Below, piece by piece: positions 7,329 to 15,769 of a stretch of 64,000 nucleotides of DNA. Position numbers and translations under genes: made by a program. The notes below the pieces were generated by a model. That model was not told the origin of the DNA. It saw only the letters and a list, made by a program, of their open reading frames with translations, and did not search any database. The stretch comes from Chitinophaga sp. HK235 (GTDB taxonomy: Bacteria; Bacteroidota; Bacteroidia; Chitinophagales; Chitinophagaceae): NCBI RefSeq assembly GCF_018255755.1, contig NZ_CP073766.1, positions 5,516,501 through 5,580,500 on the forward strand, given 5' to 3'. Position 1 is the stretch's first letter, and the number at the start of each line of letters is the position of its first letter.

Positions 7329-9374
7329 ATGAATAAACTTGCAGGTGAAACCAGTCCCTATCTATTGCAACACGCGCATAACCCTGTGGAATGGTATCCG
7401 TGGGGAGAAGAGGCGCTGGAACGGGCCAGGGCGGAAGACAAACCTATCCTGGTGAGCATTGGATATGCCGCTTGTCACTGGTGTCATGTGATGGAGCGGG
7501 AAAGTTTTGAGGATGCGGCTACCGCCGGCATCATGAACAAGCATTTTATCAATATCAAGATTGATCGGGAAGAAAGGCCCGATCTGGATCATATTTATAT
7601 GGATGCCGTGCAGGCGATGACCGGCGCGGGAGGCTGGCCTCTCAACGTATTTCTCACCCCCGATAAAAAACCTTTTTATGGTGGTACTTACTTTCCACCG
7701 GTAAAAGCCTATAACCGGCCTTCCTGGCAGGATGTGCTGCTGGCACTGGCCGATGCGTTTGCCAACAAAAGGGAAGAGATTGAAACACAAGCCGACAACC
7801 TTACCCAGCATATAGACCAGTCGAGCCAGTTTGGTCTGCAATCCGGTATTAATATCAATATTCCCCGGGAAGAGCTGTTTACCCGTCAGCAGTGCGATAC
7901 CATCTGTGAGAATATCCTGAAGCAGGCAGATACAGTATGGGGCGGCTTCGGAAGGGCTCCCAAGTTTCCACAGACTTTTACCATTGGCTGGCTGCTGCGT
8001 TATCACCATGCTTTCAGGCATCCTGCCGCGTTGCAACAGGCGCTGCTGTCACTCGATAAAATGTTGCAGGGTGGCCTCTACGACCAGCTGGGCGGCGGTT
8101 TTGCCCGTTATTCCACTGATGAAAAATGGCTGGCCCCGCACTTTGAGAAGATGTTGTACGACAATGCATTGCTGATAGATGTGTTGTGTGATGCCTGGCA
8201 GTTGACCCGTAATAACGTTTACGCACAAACGGTGAAAGATACCCTGACCTTCATCACCCGGGAGATGACAGCTCCGGAAGGTGGCTTCTATGCCGCACTG
8301 GATGCGGACTCTGAAGGAGTGGAAGGTAAATTTTATACCTGGAGCAAGGCAGAGATATATCATATCCTGGGAGAACAGGCTGGTCCTTTCTGCGAGTTTT
8401 ATGATGTGACTGAGCATGGCAATTGGGAAGAACAGAATATATTATGGATACAACAGCCGCTGGAACAGTTTGCCGCCGAAAAGGGCTATGATCCGGTAGT
8501 GCTGGGTGCCATGCTGAAGGGCTGCCGGGAAAAACTACTGGCAGTGCGGGCCAACAGAATACGCCCGGGGCTGGACGATAAGATACTGCTGGGCTGGAAT
8601 GCTATGATGGTACATGCCTGTTGCAGGGCTTACGCTGCGCTGGGGGATGAATCCTACCGGGAGATGGCAGTCCGCAATATGGATTTTCTACTGACAAATT
8701 TCCGTCAGGAGGATGGTTCGCAGGCGTTTTATCATACCTGGAAAAATGGTCAGGCCAAATATCCCGCTTTCCTCGACGATTATGCTTGCCTGATACGCGC
8801 CCTGATTGCGCTGCAGGAGGTGACCGGTGATACCCGTTACCTGCACCAGGCGCATGATATCACGGCTTTTGTGAATGATCATTTTGGTGATGGTGGTCAT
8901 CTTTTCTACTATACCATTGAAGGACAGGACGATGTGATTGTGCGTAAAAAAGAAGTGTACGATGGGGCTGTGCCCAGCGGTAATGCACTGATGGCGCAAA
9001 ACCTTTGGTACCTTTCTGTTGTTTTCGATAATAAAGATTGGGGGAATAAAGCGGTAGCCGCGTTATCCGGTATTTCCCAGACTATTGTAAGATATCCAAC
9101 CTCCTTCGGCGTGTGGGCGAGCCAGTTACTTCAGTTTGTAAAAGGTACCCCGGAAATAGCAGTTGTAGGAAAAGATTTCAGGGCCAGAATGAATGAGGCG
9201 GGTAACTGGTTTATTCCGTTCAGAATTTTAATCGGGTCTGAAAAAGATCAGCCGGATATTCCGCTCTTACAGGATAGATACCGGGAAAACGACACATTAG
9301 TTTATTTATGCAAGGATTATCATTGTATTAAGCCGGTTTTTTATATACAAGAAATTATTAATTTAATAGAATAA
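7329..9374 (+). CDS. YyaL-type thioredoxin-domain protein (DUF255, spermatogenesis-associated protein 20-like)
   Basis: This 681-residue protein opens with the conserved LAGETSPYLLQHAHNPVEWY. Next comes a thioredoxin-like domain with the redox pair Cys49-His-Trp-Cys52, ending near KIDREERPDLDHIYMD. The remaining 500 residues form an alpha/alpha toroid of the type seen in N-acylglucosamine 2-epimerases, with APKFPQ, LAPHFEKMLYDNALL, ALDADSEGVEG and DDKILLGWNAMM as signature stretches. Length matches the family. It is a cytoplasmic protein whose biochemical role is not settled. It is not obviously part of an operon; about 270 bases separate it from gldK. Confidence 0.85.
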   Translation: MNKLAGETSPYLLQHAHNPVEWYPWGEEALERARAEDKPILVSIGYAACHWCHVMERESFEDAATAGIMNKHFINIKIDREERPDLDHIYMDAVQAMTGAGGWPLNVFLTPDKKPFYGGTYFPPVKAYNRPSWQDVLLALADAFANKREEIETQADNLTQHIDQSSQFGLQSGININIPREELFTRQQCDTICENILKQADTVWGGFGRAPKFPQTFTIGWLLRYHHAFRHPAALQQALLSLDKMLQGGLYDQLGGGFARYSTDEKWLAPHFEKMLYDNALLIDVLCDAWQLTRNNVYAQTVKDTLTFITREMTAPEGGFYAALDADSEGVEGKFYTWSKAEIYHILGEQAGPFCEFYDVTEHGNWEEQNILWIQQPLEQFAAEKGYDPVVLGAMLKGCREKLLAVRANRIRPGLDDKILLGWNAMMVHACCRAYAALGDESYREMAVRNMDFLLTNFRQEDGSQAFYHTWKNGQAKYPAFLDDYACLIRALIALQEVTGDTRYLHQAHDITAFVNDHFGDGGHLFYYTIEGQDDVIVRKKEVYDGAVPSGNALMAQNLWYLSVVFDNKDWGNKAVAALSGISQTIVRYPTSFGVWASQLLQFVKGTPEIAVVGKDFRARMNEAGNWFIPFRILIGSEKDQPDIPLLQDRYRENDTLVYLCKDYHCIKPVFYIQEIINLIE

Positions 9375-9533
9375 TTATGTAACTTGCCCGTTATAAGGGT
9401 AGGTCAAGGGAAATAAATGTTGGACCGGTGATATAATAAAATGTTAAAAAATACGTTTAAATTAGTTACCGAACCAAGGTATGTGGAATTGAAAAAGTTG
9501 GATAAAAAGTGACTACAAATTAAATTTTATTAT

Positions 9534-9541
9534 TACATTTG
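9534..9541 (+). promoter_or_regulatory. Bacteroidota -7 box (TACATTTG) upstream of the gld operon
   Basis: TAnnTTTG match that would start a transcript near 9545, about 95 bases before the gldK start. The leader contains a short out-of-frame reading frame (9574-9666) overlapping the beginning of gldK. Confidence 0.45.
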
Positions 9542-9640
9542 CTATCTTTCATATAAACAAAGCGGGTGATAGTATGAGAAATGTGTTCCCTTGCATTCAG
9601 GCAAAAAGCACCAGGCTGGTTAATAGAAAAACATATTCTG

Positions 9641-10924
9641 ATGAAAGCTACCCTTATGAAGCTTAACTATTTAAGAGGTCTGTTGGCAGTTCTGCTGGTT
9701 TCCCTGCTGGCCAGCTGTGGCGGTAGTAAAGGCCCCAAAAACGCACAAGGGCAACTGATCGGCGTAAGCCCCAGACCAAAGTACACCCCCCCTGTACCTT
9801 ACGGGATGGTCTATGTTCCCGCGGGAACTTTTCACATGGGCCCCAGCGATGAGGATGTGAACTATGCCTACACTGCGCGTAACAAGTCTATTTCAATTTC
9901 CGGCTTCTATATGGACGCCACGGAGATTACAAATAACGAGTACCGCCAGTTTGTACAATGGGTTCAGGATTCTATTGCGCACATTCTGCTTGGTCATGTA
10001 AAGCATGATGACGGACAGGATATCATTGACTGGAAACAGAAGATCAACTGGCGCGATAAAGCGACCGTAGAGAAACTGGACGCGATGATCTATTCTGAAG
10101 CCGACAGGCTGTACGGCCGTAAAGATGTAGACGTTGGAAAACTGATCTACCACCAGGAAACCTTTAACTGGGACAAGGCCAAACTGAGGGAGAACTTCGG
10201 CAAGCCCCGTTCTACGTTTATCGTAAAGAAAGACGTTCCCATCTATCCGGACACCCTGTGCTGGATCAGAGACTTCTCATATGCCTACAACGAGCCGATG
10301 ACCCGTATGTACTTCTGGCACCCGGCTTTCGACAACTATCCGGTTGTTGGGGTTAACTGGCACCAGGCTACTGCCTTCTGCGAATGGAGAAGTAAATTCT
10401 GGGAAGACTACAGAAACTCTAAAAAATTATTCACGGAAGACAAATTCCAGCTGCCTTCAGAAGCTCAGTGGGAATATGCCGCCCGTGGCGGAAGAGAGCA
10501 AACACCTTATCCCTGGGGTGGTTATTATATCCGCAATAAAAAAGGCTGTCTGCTGGCCAACTTCAAACCTGGCCGCGGTAACTATCCGGAAGACGGTGGT
10601 TTCTATACCGTACGTGCAGATGCATACTGGCCTAACGATTACGGCCTTTACTGTATGGCAGGTAACGTTGCTGAATGGACTGCCGATATCTTCTATGAAA
10701 ATGCCTATTCCTTTACCTCTGATATGAACCCTTATCTGAGAATGGATGTTCCTGATGATGCTCCGTTGAAAATGAAACGTAAAGCCATCAGAGGTGGTTC
10801 CTGGAAAGACGTAGGATACTTCCTGCAAACAGGTACCAGAACTTATGAATATCAGGATAGTGCGAAATCATATGTTGGTTTCCGTTGTACGATAGCGCTG
10901 AGCAGAAGAAACAAACACAAATAG
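9641..10924 (+). CDS. gldK: Gliding motility / type IX secretion lipoprotein GldK
   Basis: This protein is 427 residues from this start. It has a lipoprotein signal ending LLASC, with the lipidated Cys at residue 26, and a formylglycine-generating-enzyme-like fold with FHMGPSDEDV, DATEITNNEYRQFV, PVVGVNWHQATAFCEW, LPSEAQWEYAARGG, GNVAEWTADIF and AIRGGSWKD. GldK (PorK in Porphyromonas) forms, with GldN, the periplasmic ring of the type IX secretion system on the outer membrane. It is the first gene of gldKLMN. The frame is open from 9581 and another ATG lies at 9656; the start is chosen so the signal peptide has normal length. Confidence 0.93.
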   Translation: MKATLMKLNYLRGLLAVLLVSLLASCGGSKGPKNAQGQLIGVSPRPKYTPPVPYGMVYVPAGTFHMGPSDEDVNYAYTARNKSISISGFYMDATEITNNEYRQFVQWVQDSIAHILLGHVKHDDGQDIIDWKQKINWRDKATVEKLDAMIYSEADRLYGRKDVDVGKLIYHQETFNWDKAKLRENFGKPRSTFIVKKDVPIYPDTLCWIRDFSYAYNEPMTRMYFWHPAFDNYPVVGVNWHQATAFCEWRSKFWEDYRNSKKLFTEDKFQLPSEAQWEYAARGGREQTPYPWGGYYIRNKKGCLLANFKPGRGNYPEDGGFYTVRADAYWPNDYGLYCMAGNVAEWTADIFYENAYSFTSDMNPYLRMDVPDDAPLKMKRKAIRGGSWKDVGYFLQTGTRTYEYQDSAKSYVGFRCTIALSRRNKHK

Positions 10925-11057
10925 TAATAGCTGATAACCGGTATTTGTTTAACCAGTAAAGCCATTATTTATGCACACCGTAAGCAAATCAGTGAGTAAT
11001 AACTATTCCATACAGAGAACTTTAACACTAAACACTTTAACCAGTAAATTTTAACCT

Positions 11058-11804
11058 ATGGCTATGAATCCTAACAAAGCTAAATGGCTGAACTTTTTCG
11101 TATGTATTGCGGCTTCCGTAGTAATTATCGGAGCATTATTTAAACTGCAACACTGGAGGGGTGCTGATATCGCTTTGATCTTAGGTCTGAGCACAGAAGC
11201 GCTCATCTTTTTCGTATACGCATTTGTACCTGATTCCGGTGCCTCCCATGCAGAAGGCCAGGTAGTAGCGGTTGCAGGTAGCCCCGCAGTAGCCGGCCTC
11301 GACAAAATGCTGCAGGAAGCAGACATCACTCCTGCTAATCTGCAACGCCTCAGCGAAAACTTCCAGAAACTGGGAACTACCGTTGATAAAATGAGAGATA
11401 TCAGCGACGTAGTAGCTGCTACCGGTGACTACACTCAGAAAACAAGAGAAGCTGCTGCTGCAATCGGTAACGTGGCTAACGCCTACACTACTGCTGCTTC
11501 CGCTGTATCTTCCTTCAATAGTGCATCTGAGTCTACCAGAAGTTTCCACGAGCAAATGCAGGGCATGACCAAAAATCTGGCTTCCCTGAATACCATCTAC
11601 GAGCTCGAACTGCAGGATACCAACAACCACCTCAAACAGATGAACGCTTTCTACAGCAACCTGTCAAAAGCTTCTTCCGCAATGAGTGGCAGCATCGAAG
11701 ATGCAAAGAAAACACAGGAACAAATTACCCTGCTGGCAAAAAATCTGAGCAACCTCAATGCTATCTATGGCAACATGTTGACTGCCATGCACGGAAACAG
11801 ATAA
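11058..11804 (+). CDS. gldL: Type IX secretion motor protein GldL
   Basis: This 248-residue protein has two membrane helices near the N terminus (about residues 11-31 and 37-56), with the family pattern KLQHWRGADIALILGLSTEA joining and forming them. A long, soluble, helical C-terminal part is rich in Ala and Gln. GldL and GldM form the inner-membrane motor, driven by the proton gradient, that powers type IX secretion and gliding. The conserved Glu in the second helix (LSTEALIFF) is visible. It sits 133 bases after gldK and 49 before gldM, in the usual order. Confidence 0.92.
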   Translation: MAMNPNKAKWLNFFVCIAASVVIIGALFKLQHWRGADIALILGLSTEALIFFVYAFVPDSGASHAEGQVVAVAGSPAVAGLDKMLQEADITPANLQRLSENFQKLGTTVDKMRDISDVVAATGDYTQKTREAAAAIGNVANAYTTAASAVSSFNSASESTRSFHEQMQGMTKNLASLNTIYELELQDTNNHLKQMNAFYSNLSKASSAMSGSIEDAKKTQEQITLLAKNLSNLNAIYGNMLTAMHGNR

Positions 11805-11853
11805 TGTACTGCTTATAGTTTAACCAATCATCAATTAAATCTGAAAGAAAACT

Positions 11854-13398
11854 ATGGCACTACCTAAAGATCCTAGGCAGAAGATGATCAACATCATGTA
11901 CCTGGTCTTAACGGCCATGCTTGCGTTGAACGTCTCTGCTGAAATATTGAACGCTTTTAATATCGTCAATAACTCTATCGTTACTTCCAACGGTTCCCTT
12001 ACCGATAAAAACAACCTGATTTATCAGCAGTTTGCGGAACAGATGAAGGATAACGCTGAGAAAGTGGCTCCCCTGAAAGCAAAAGCTGAACAGGTGAAAA
12101 AACTTTCTGACGACGCTTATAAATACATTGAGTCACTGAAAGACCTCATCATCACTGAAAGCGGTGGTAAAGACGAACACGGTGATATCAAAGATAAAGC
12201 CGGTCTGGACGCTCCTACCCGCGTGATGGAGAACATGAAAAAAGGTCCTGAACTGGAAGCTAAACTGGTTGCACTGCGTGGTCAGCTGCTCGCCTTCGTT
12301 GAAGCTAAAGACAAAGCAAAATTTGAAAAAACTTTACCACTGAAAATTGAAGTGGGTAAATCCACAGGCGATGACCACACCGGTGCAGGCCCTAAAACCT
12401 GGACTACCTACCACTTCAACATGGTACCTACCATCGCTGCGGTTACCATCCTGGGTAAATTCCAGAATGATATCAAAAACTCTGAGTCTGCTATTATCGA
12501 TGACCTCTATCGCCAGATTGATGCGAAGAACTTCAAATTCGATAAAATCAGACCCTTTATCTCCCTTAACTCTAAAAACCTGATGGCTGGCCAGACCCTC
12601 ACTGCTCAAATCGCAGTAGGTGCCTACAGCAGCACGGTTAATCCAACTATCACCGTTAACGGTCAGAGCATTACCGCTACTGAAGGTTTAGCTACCTATT
12701 CCCTCCCCGTGAGTGGCCTGGGTGAAAAAACCATCTCCGGTACTATCTCTCTGCCTAACCCAACTGGTGGTGATCCTATCACACAGTCTTTCACAGAAAC
12801 GTACAACGTAGGTGCTTCTACCACCTCCATTTCTGCCGATAAGATGAACGTGCTCTATATCGGTCTGCAGAACCCGATCTCTATCTCTGCTGCCGGTGTA
12901 CCTGCTGAAGCCGTTTCTGCTTCCATCAGCGGTGGAAACATTGCTAAACGCGGCTCCGGTGAATACACTGTAACCGTTAGCCAGCCTGGTAAAGCGGTGA
13001 TCAACGTAGTAGCCAACATCGACGGTAAAGTGAAAAGCCTGGGTCAGAAAGAATTCCGCGTAAAAAGAGTACCGGATCCGGTGCTGAAAGTGGGATTCAA
13101 CAAAGGTGGCAGCATGAAAGCAGCTGACTTTAAAGTTCAGATGGGTCTCGCTGCTGCACTGGAAGACTTCGAATTTGAAGGCGTAAAATACGACGTAGTA
13201 GGTTACCGTATCGGTGTATCTGCTAAAGGTAAGGACTACCTGGAAGGTGAAGCTAACTCCGCTTATTTCCCAAGCAACGTTGCTGCCTCCATTCGTTCCC
13301 TGCGTCCGGGTGATGAAGTTTACTTCGAAAACGTAAAAGTAAAAGGCCCGGATGGTGTTGTTCGTACAATGCCAAGCACAATATTTAAACTAAATTAA
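11854..13398 (+). CDS. gldM: Type IX secretion protein GldM
   Basis: This 514-residue protein begins MALPKDPRQKMINIMYLVLTAMLALNVSAEILNAF in the manner typical of GldM, with one membrane helix (about residues 12-32). The long periplasmic part follows: a helical domain, then beta-rich Ig-like domains (about 220-320, 325-405 and 410-514). GldM spans the periplasm, linking the GldL motor to the GldK/GldN ring. Length agrees with the family. It lies 49 bases after gldL and 21 before gldN. Confidence 0.93.
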   Translation: MALPKDPRQKMINIMYLVLTAMLALNVSAEILNAFNIVNNSIVTSNGSLTDKNNLIYQQFAEQMKDNAEKVAPLKAKAEQVKKLSDDAYKYIESLKDLIITESGGKDEHGDIKDKAGLDAPTRVMENMKKGPELEAKLVALRGQLLAFVEAKDKAKFEKTLPLKIEVGKSTGDDHTGAGPKTWTTYHFNMVPTIAAVTILGKFQNDIKNSESAIIDDLYRQIDAKNFKFDKIRPFISLNSKNLMAGQTLTAQIAVGAYSSTVNPTITVNGQSITATEGLATYSLPVSGLGEKTISGTISLPNPTGGDPITQSFTETYNVGASTTSISADKMNVLYIGLQNPISISAAGVPAEAVSASISGGNIAKRGSGEYTVTVSQPGKAVINVVANIDGKVKSLGQKEFRVKRVPDPVLKVGFNKGGSMKAADFKVQMGLAAALEDFEFEGVKYDVVGYRIGVSAKGKDYLEGEANSAYFPSNVAASIRSLRPGDEVYFENVKVKGPDGVVRTMPSTIFKLN

Positions 13399-13419
13399 CA
13401 GGTCATAATTTACTGAAAT

Positions 13420-14445
13420 ATGCGAGCAGTAATATTTAACAGAATCGGTTGGTGCACCATGTTGCTGGTGATGATGGCAACAGCTGCAGAGGCGCAGAGA
13501 CGTGGCGGTACAACCCGTCGCAGAACTGCTTCAGAAGCAACTCAGCAAGACCCGAACGCGCCGGTAGTAAACCCCGCAACAGGTAATGCAGTTACGCCAC
13601 CTCCTGCTCAGCCTGCATCCCAACGGCCGGATGGTATCACTGCCCCGGTAGTAGATACTCCACGCAAATCACTGCGTGTAGACGGTGTAGTGGAAAGAAA
13701 CCTTGCCAGAGAACGCGTTCCCATCGTATACGACTATATCCGCGAGGATGACCGTTTCTGGGAAAAAAGAGTATGGCAGGTGATCGATGTAAGGGAGAAA
13801 ATCAACCTCCCCTTCCAATACAACGTTGACGATGAGAGTGGTAACAACCAGCTGTTTATCAATATTCTGCTGACCGCTATCAAAAATAAAGAGATAGAGG
13901 CCTTCAACCCTATCGATGACCGTTTCACCACTGTAATGCCTTATTCTGAGATCCTTACCAAGATCTCCGGTGAAGAAAGGACCGTACGCAGTATCGACCC
14001 GGTAACCGGCGAAGAAAAAATGGTGACCACCCGCGACGACTTCGATCCACGTACCATCAAACAGTACAAAATCAAGGAAGTATGGGTGTTCGACAAAGAA
14101 GCTTCCGCCCTTAAAGTCCGTATCCTCGGTATTGCTCCCATGGTATCCCGTATGAACGAAGATGGTAGCGTCCGCGCTTCTATCCCGTTGTTCTGGGCTT
14201 ATTATCCTGACCTGCGTCCTACCCTGGCCAAATACGATGTGTATAACCAGAATAACGACGCTTCCACTATCAGCTGGGAAGACCTTTTCGAAATGCGCTT
14301 CTTCGGTAGTTATATAGTGAAGGAAAATAACACCTACAACCGCGAAATCAAAGATTACATTAAAGACGGTGTAATGCGACTCCTCGAAGGACAATCCATC
14401 AAAGACCGCATCTTTAACAAAGAACAGGATCTCTGGCAATACTAA
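13420..14445 (+). CDS. gldN: Gliding motility / type IX secretion protein GldN
   Basis: This 341-residue exported protein has a signal peptide (about residues 1-26, ending AEAQ), then a Pro/Ala/Gln-rich linker (about 30-85), then the conserved domain. The domain includes YIREDDRFWEKRVWQVID, REKINLPFQYN, VRILGIAPM and FWAYYPDLRPTLAKYDVYN. GldN binds GldK to form the periplasmic ring of the type IX system. It is the last gene of gldKLMN and is followed by a 17-bp terminator hairpin. Confidence 0.92.
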   Translation: MRAVIFNRIGWCTMLLVMMATAAEAQRRGGTTRRRTASEATQQDPNAPVVNPATGNAVTPPPAQPASQRPDGITAPVVDTPRKSLRVDGVVERNLARERVPIVYDYIREDDRFWEKRVWQVIDVREKINLPFQYNVDDESGNNQLFINILLTAIKNKEIEAFNPIDDRFTTVMPYSEILTKISGEERTVRSIDPVTGEEKMVTTRDDFDPRTIKQYKIKEVWVFDKEASALKVRILGIAPMVSRMNEDGSVRASIPLFWAYYPDLRPTLAKYDVYNQNNDASTISWEDLFEMRFFGSYIVKENNTYNREIKDYIKDGVMRLLEGQSIKDRIFNKEQDLWQY

Positions 14446-14466
14446 TATCATTACAAACACATAATA

Positions 14467-14505
14467 GCACGAAGGTCCGGGTGAATAGCACCCGGACCTT
14501 CGTGC
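14467..14505 (+). terminator. Terminator hairpin of gldKLMN
   Basis: A perfect 17-bp GC-rich stem (14467-14483 with 14489-14505) has an AATAG loop and is followed only by a short TTTAT tail. It ends about 25 bases before the next start codon, so the promoter of the downstream regulator must overlap it or lie inside gldN. Confidence 0.75.
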
Positions 14506-14530
14506 TTTATTCGTATTTTGTAGGTAGCAT

Positions 14531-15106
14531 ATGATTTCTTCCGCACTGGATAAAACCGCTTTCAGCATCATGCCACTTCCCGATACCGAATGGGAAGCAC
14601 TCGCAGCCTGCTGGACTCCGGTGAAGTATAAACGAAAAGATATGATCACCGCCGCCGGTGAAGTGGAAAAGTATATCTACTTCGTGGAAGACGGTGTACA
14701 ACGGCTGTTCAGCCTGGAAGAAGATAAGGAAGTGACCATTCTCTTTTCCTACACCGGCTCCTTTTCCGGTGTGGTAGACTCATTTCAGTTGCAGAAACCC
14801 TCTCCCTGGTACCTGGAAGCGCTGACACCCAGCAGTATGCTGCGGTTATCCTGGACCGACTTCGACCGCCTTACCCGCCAGTATCCGCTGATTGAAAGGT
14901 GGGTACGGATCGGTACTGCCGCTGCGCTGGCCGGTATCCTCGAAAGACATAAGGAGATCCTTTCCTATAGCGCAGAACAAAAGTTCAGGACCCTGCTCAC
15001 CCGCAGTCCACATGTATTACAGCTGATCCCGCAGAAATACCTGGCCTCCTACCTGGGCATAGACCCGGCCACTTTCAGCAAACTCCTGCGATCAGTAAAG
15101 TTGTAA
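14531..15106 (+). CDS. Crp/Fnr-type cyclic-nucleotide-binding-fold regulator
   Basis: This 191-residue protein has a cupin-like cNMP-binding domain (about residues 10-115; KDMITAAGEVEKYIYFVEDG, FSYTGSFSG) and a short helical C-terminal part with a helix-turn-helix-like end (QKYLASYLGIDPATFSKLLR). This short architecture is very common in Bacteroidota as Crp/Fnr family regulators. Ligand and targets cannot be read from the sequence; no Fe-S Cys set is present. It lies between the gld terminator and a DinB-family gene about 65 bases downstream, which it might control. Confidence 0.82.
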   Translation: MISSALDKTAFSIMPLPDTEWEALAACWTPVKYKRKDMITAAGEVEKYIYFVEDGVQRLFSLEEDKEVTILFSYTGSFSGVVDSFQLQKPSPWYLEALTPSSMLRLSWTDFDRLTRQYPLIERWVRIGTAAALAGILERHKEILSYSAEQKFRTLLTRSPHVLQLIPQKYLASYLGIDPATFSKLLRSVKL

Positions 15107-15146
15107 AATCTTGATCTGCACCAACATTTTCTGTGGGCACTTAGGG

Positions 15147-15154
15147 TAGTTTTG
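15147..15154 (+). promoter_or_regulatory. Bacteroidota -7 box (TAGTTTTG)
   Basis: TAnnTTTG match that ends exactly where a possible GTG start at 15154 begins. It therefore argues for the ATG at 15172 as the real start of the DinB-family gene. Confidence 0.45.
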
Positions 15155-15171
15155 TGATAAATCTTCCGGAT

Positions 15172-15768
15172 ATGACCCCCGTCAACACAATAGCATTACT
15201 GCAAGACCTGCGCAAACAGATAGTCGCAGCACAATACAAGGCTGAAAGCCGCTTTGGTGAAAAACCTTCAGCCATGCTGCAGCATCGGCCCCAGCCCGGC
15301 AAATGGAGCGCACTGCAATGTCTGGAGCATCTGAATACTTATGGCCGTTTTTATCTGCCTGCACTGGACAAAGCCATCACCGAAGCAGAACGGAAAGGCA
15401 GTCAGCCAACACCTGTTTTCCGCAGCAGCTGGGTGGGCGCCTGGTTTACCAAACAAATGCAGCCCCAGCCTGATGGACAACTGCGTTCCCGCATGAAGTC
15501 TCCCAAGGGACACCTGCCCGCTGTACAACCTGATGAGGAAACAGTAATCAACGAGTTTATTCAACAACAGCAAATGATGGAAGCCCTGATGCAGAGAGCA
15601 GAAAAGATCAATCTGCAGCAGGCTAAAGTGACCACCTCACTGTCCCGGTTTATCCGCCTCTCTGTAGGAGATACTTTCGGTTTTATGACAGCACATATCA
15701 ACCGGCATGTGCTGCAGGCCGAAAGGGCGATCAGCACCTGTCAGCAACAGGTAAGAAAACCGGTATAG
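15172..15768 (+). CDS. DinB-superfamily protein
   Basis: This 198-residue four-helix-bundle protein is of the DinB/YfiT type. The metal-binding His positions typical of the fold can be seen in CLEHLNTYGRFY (about residue 50) and in the C-terminal helix FGFMTAHINRHVLQAERA (about 165-182). PGKWSALQCLEHL is the usual signature. Members act as metal-dependent thiol or nucleophile transferases in some species; no substrate can be named here. The ATG at 15172 is chosen because a GTG at 15154 falls on a promoter box. Convergent with uvrC, whose stop codon is at 15770. Confidence 0.78.
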   Translation: MTPVNTIALLQDLRKQIVAAQYKAESRFGEKPSAMLQHRPQPGKWSALQCLEHLNTYGRFYLPALDKAITEAERKGSQPTPVFRSSWVGAWFTKQMQPQPDGQLRSRMKSPKGHLPAVQPDEETVINEFIQQQQMMEALMQRAEKINLQQAKVTTSLSRFIRLSVGDTFGFMTAHINRHVLQAERAISTCQQQVRKPV

Positions 15769-15769
15769 A

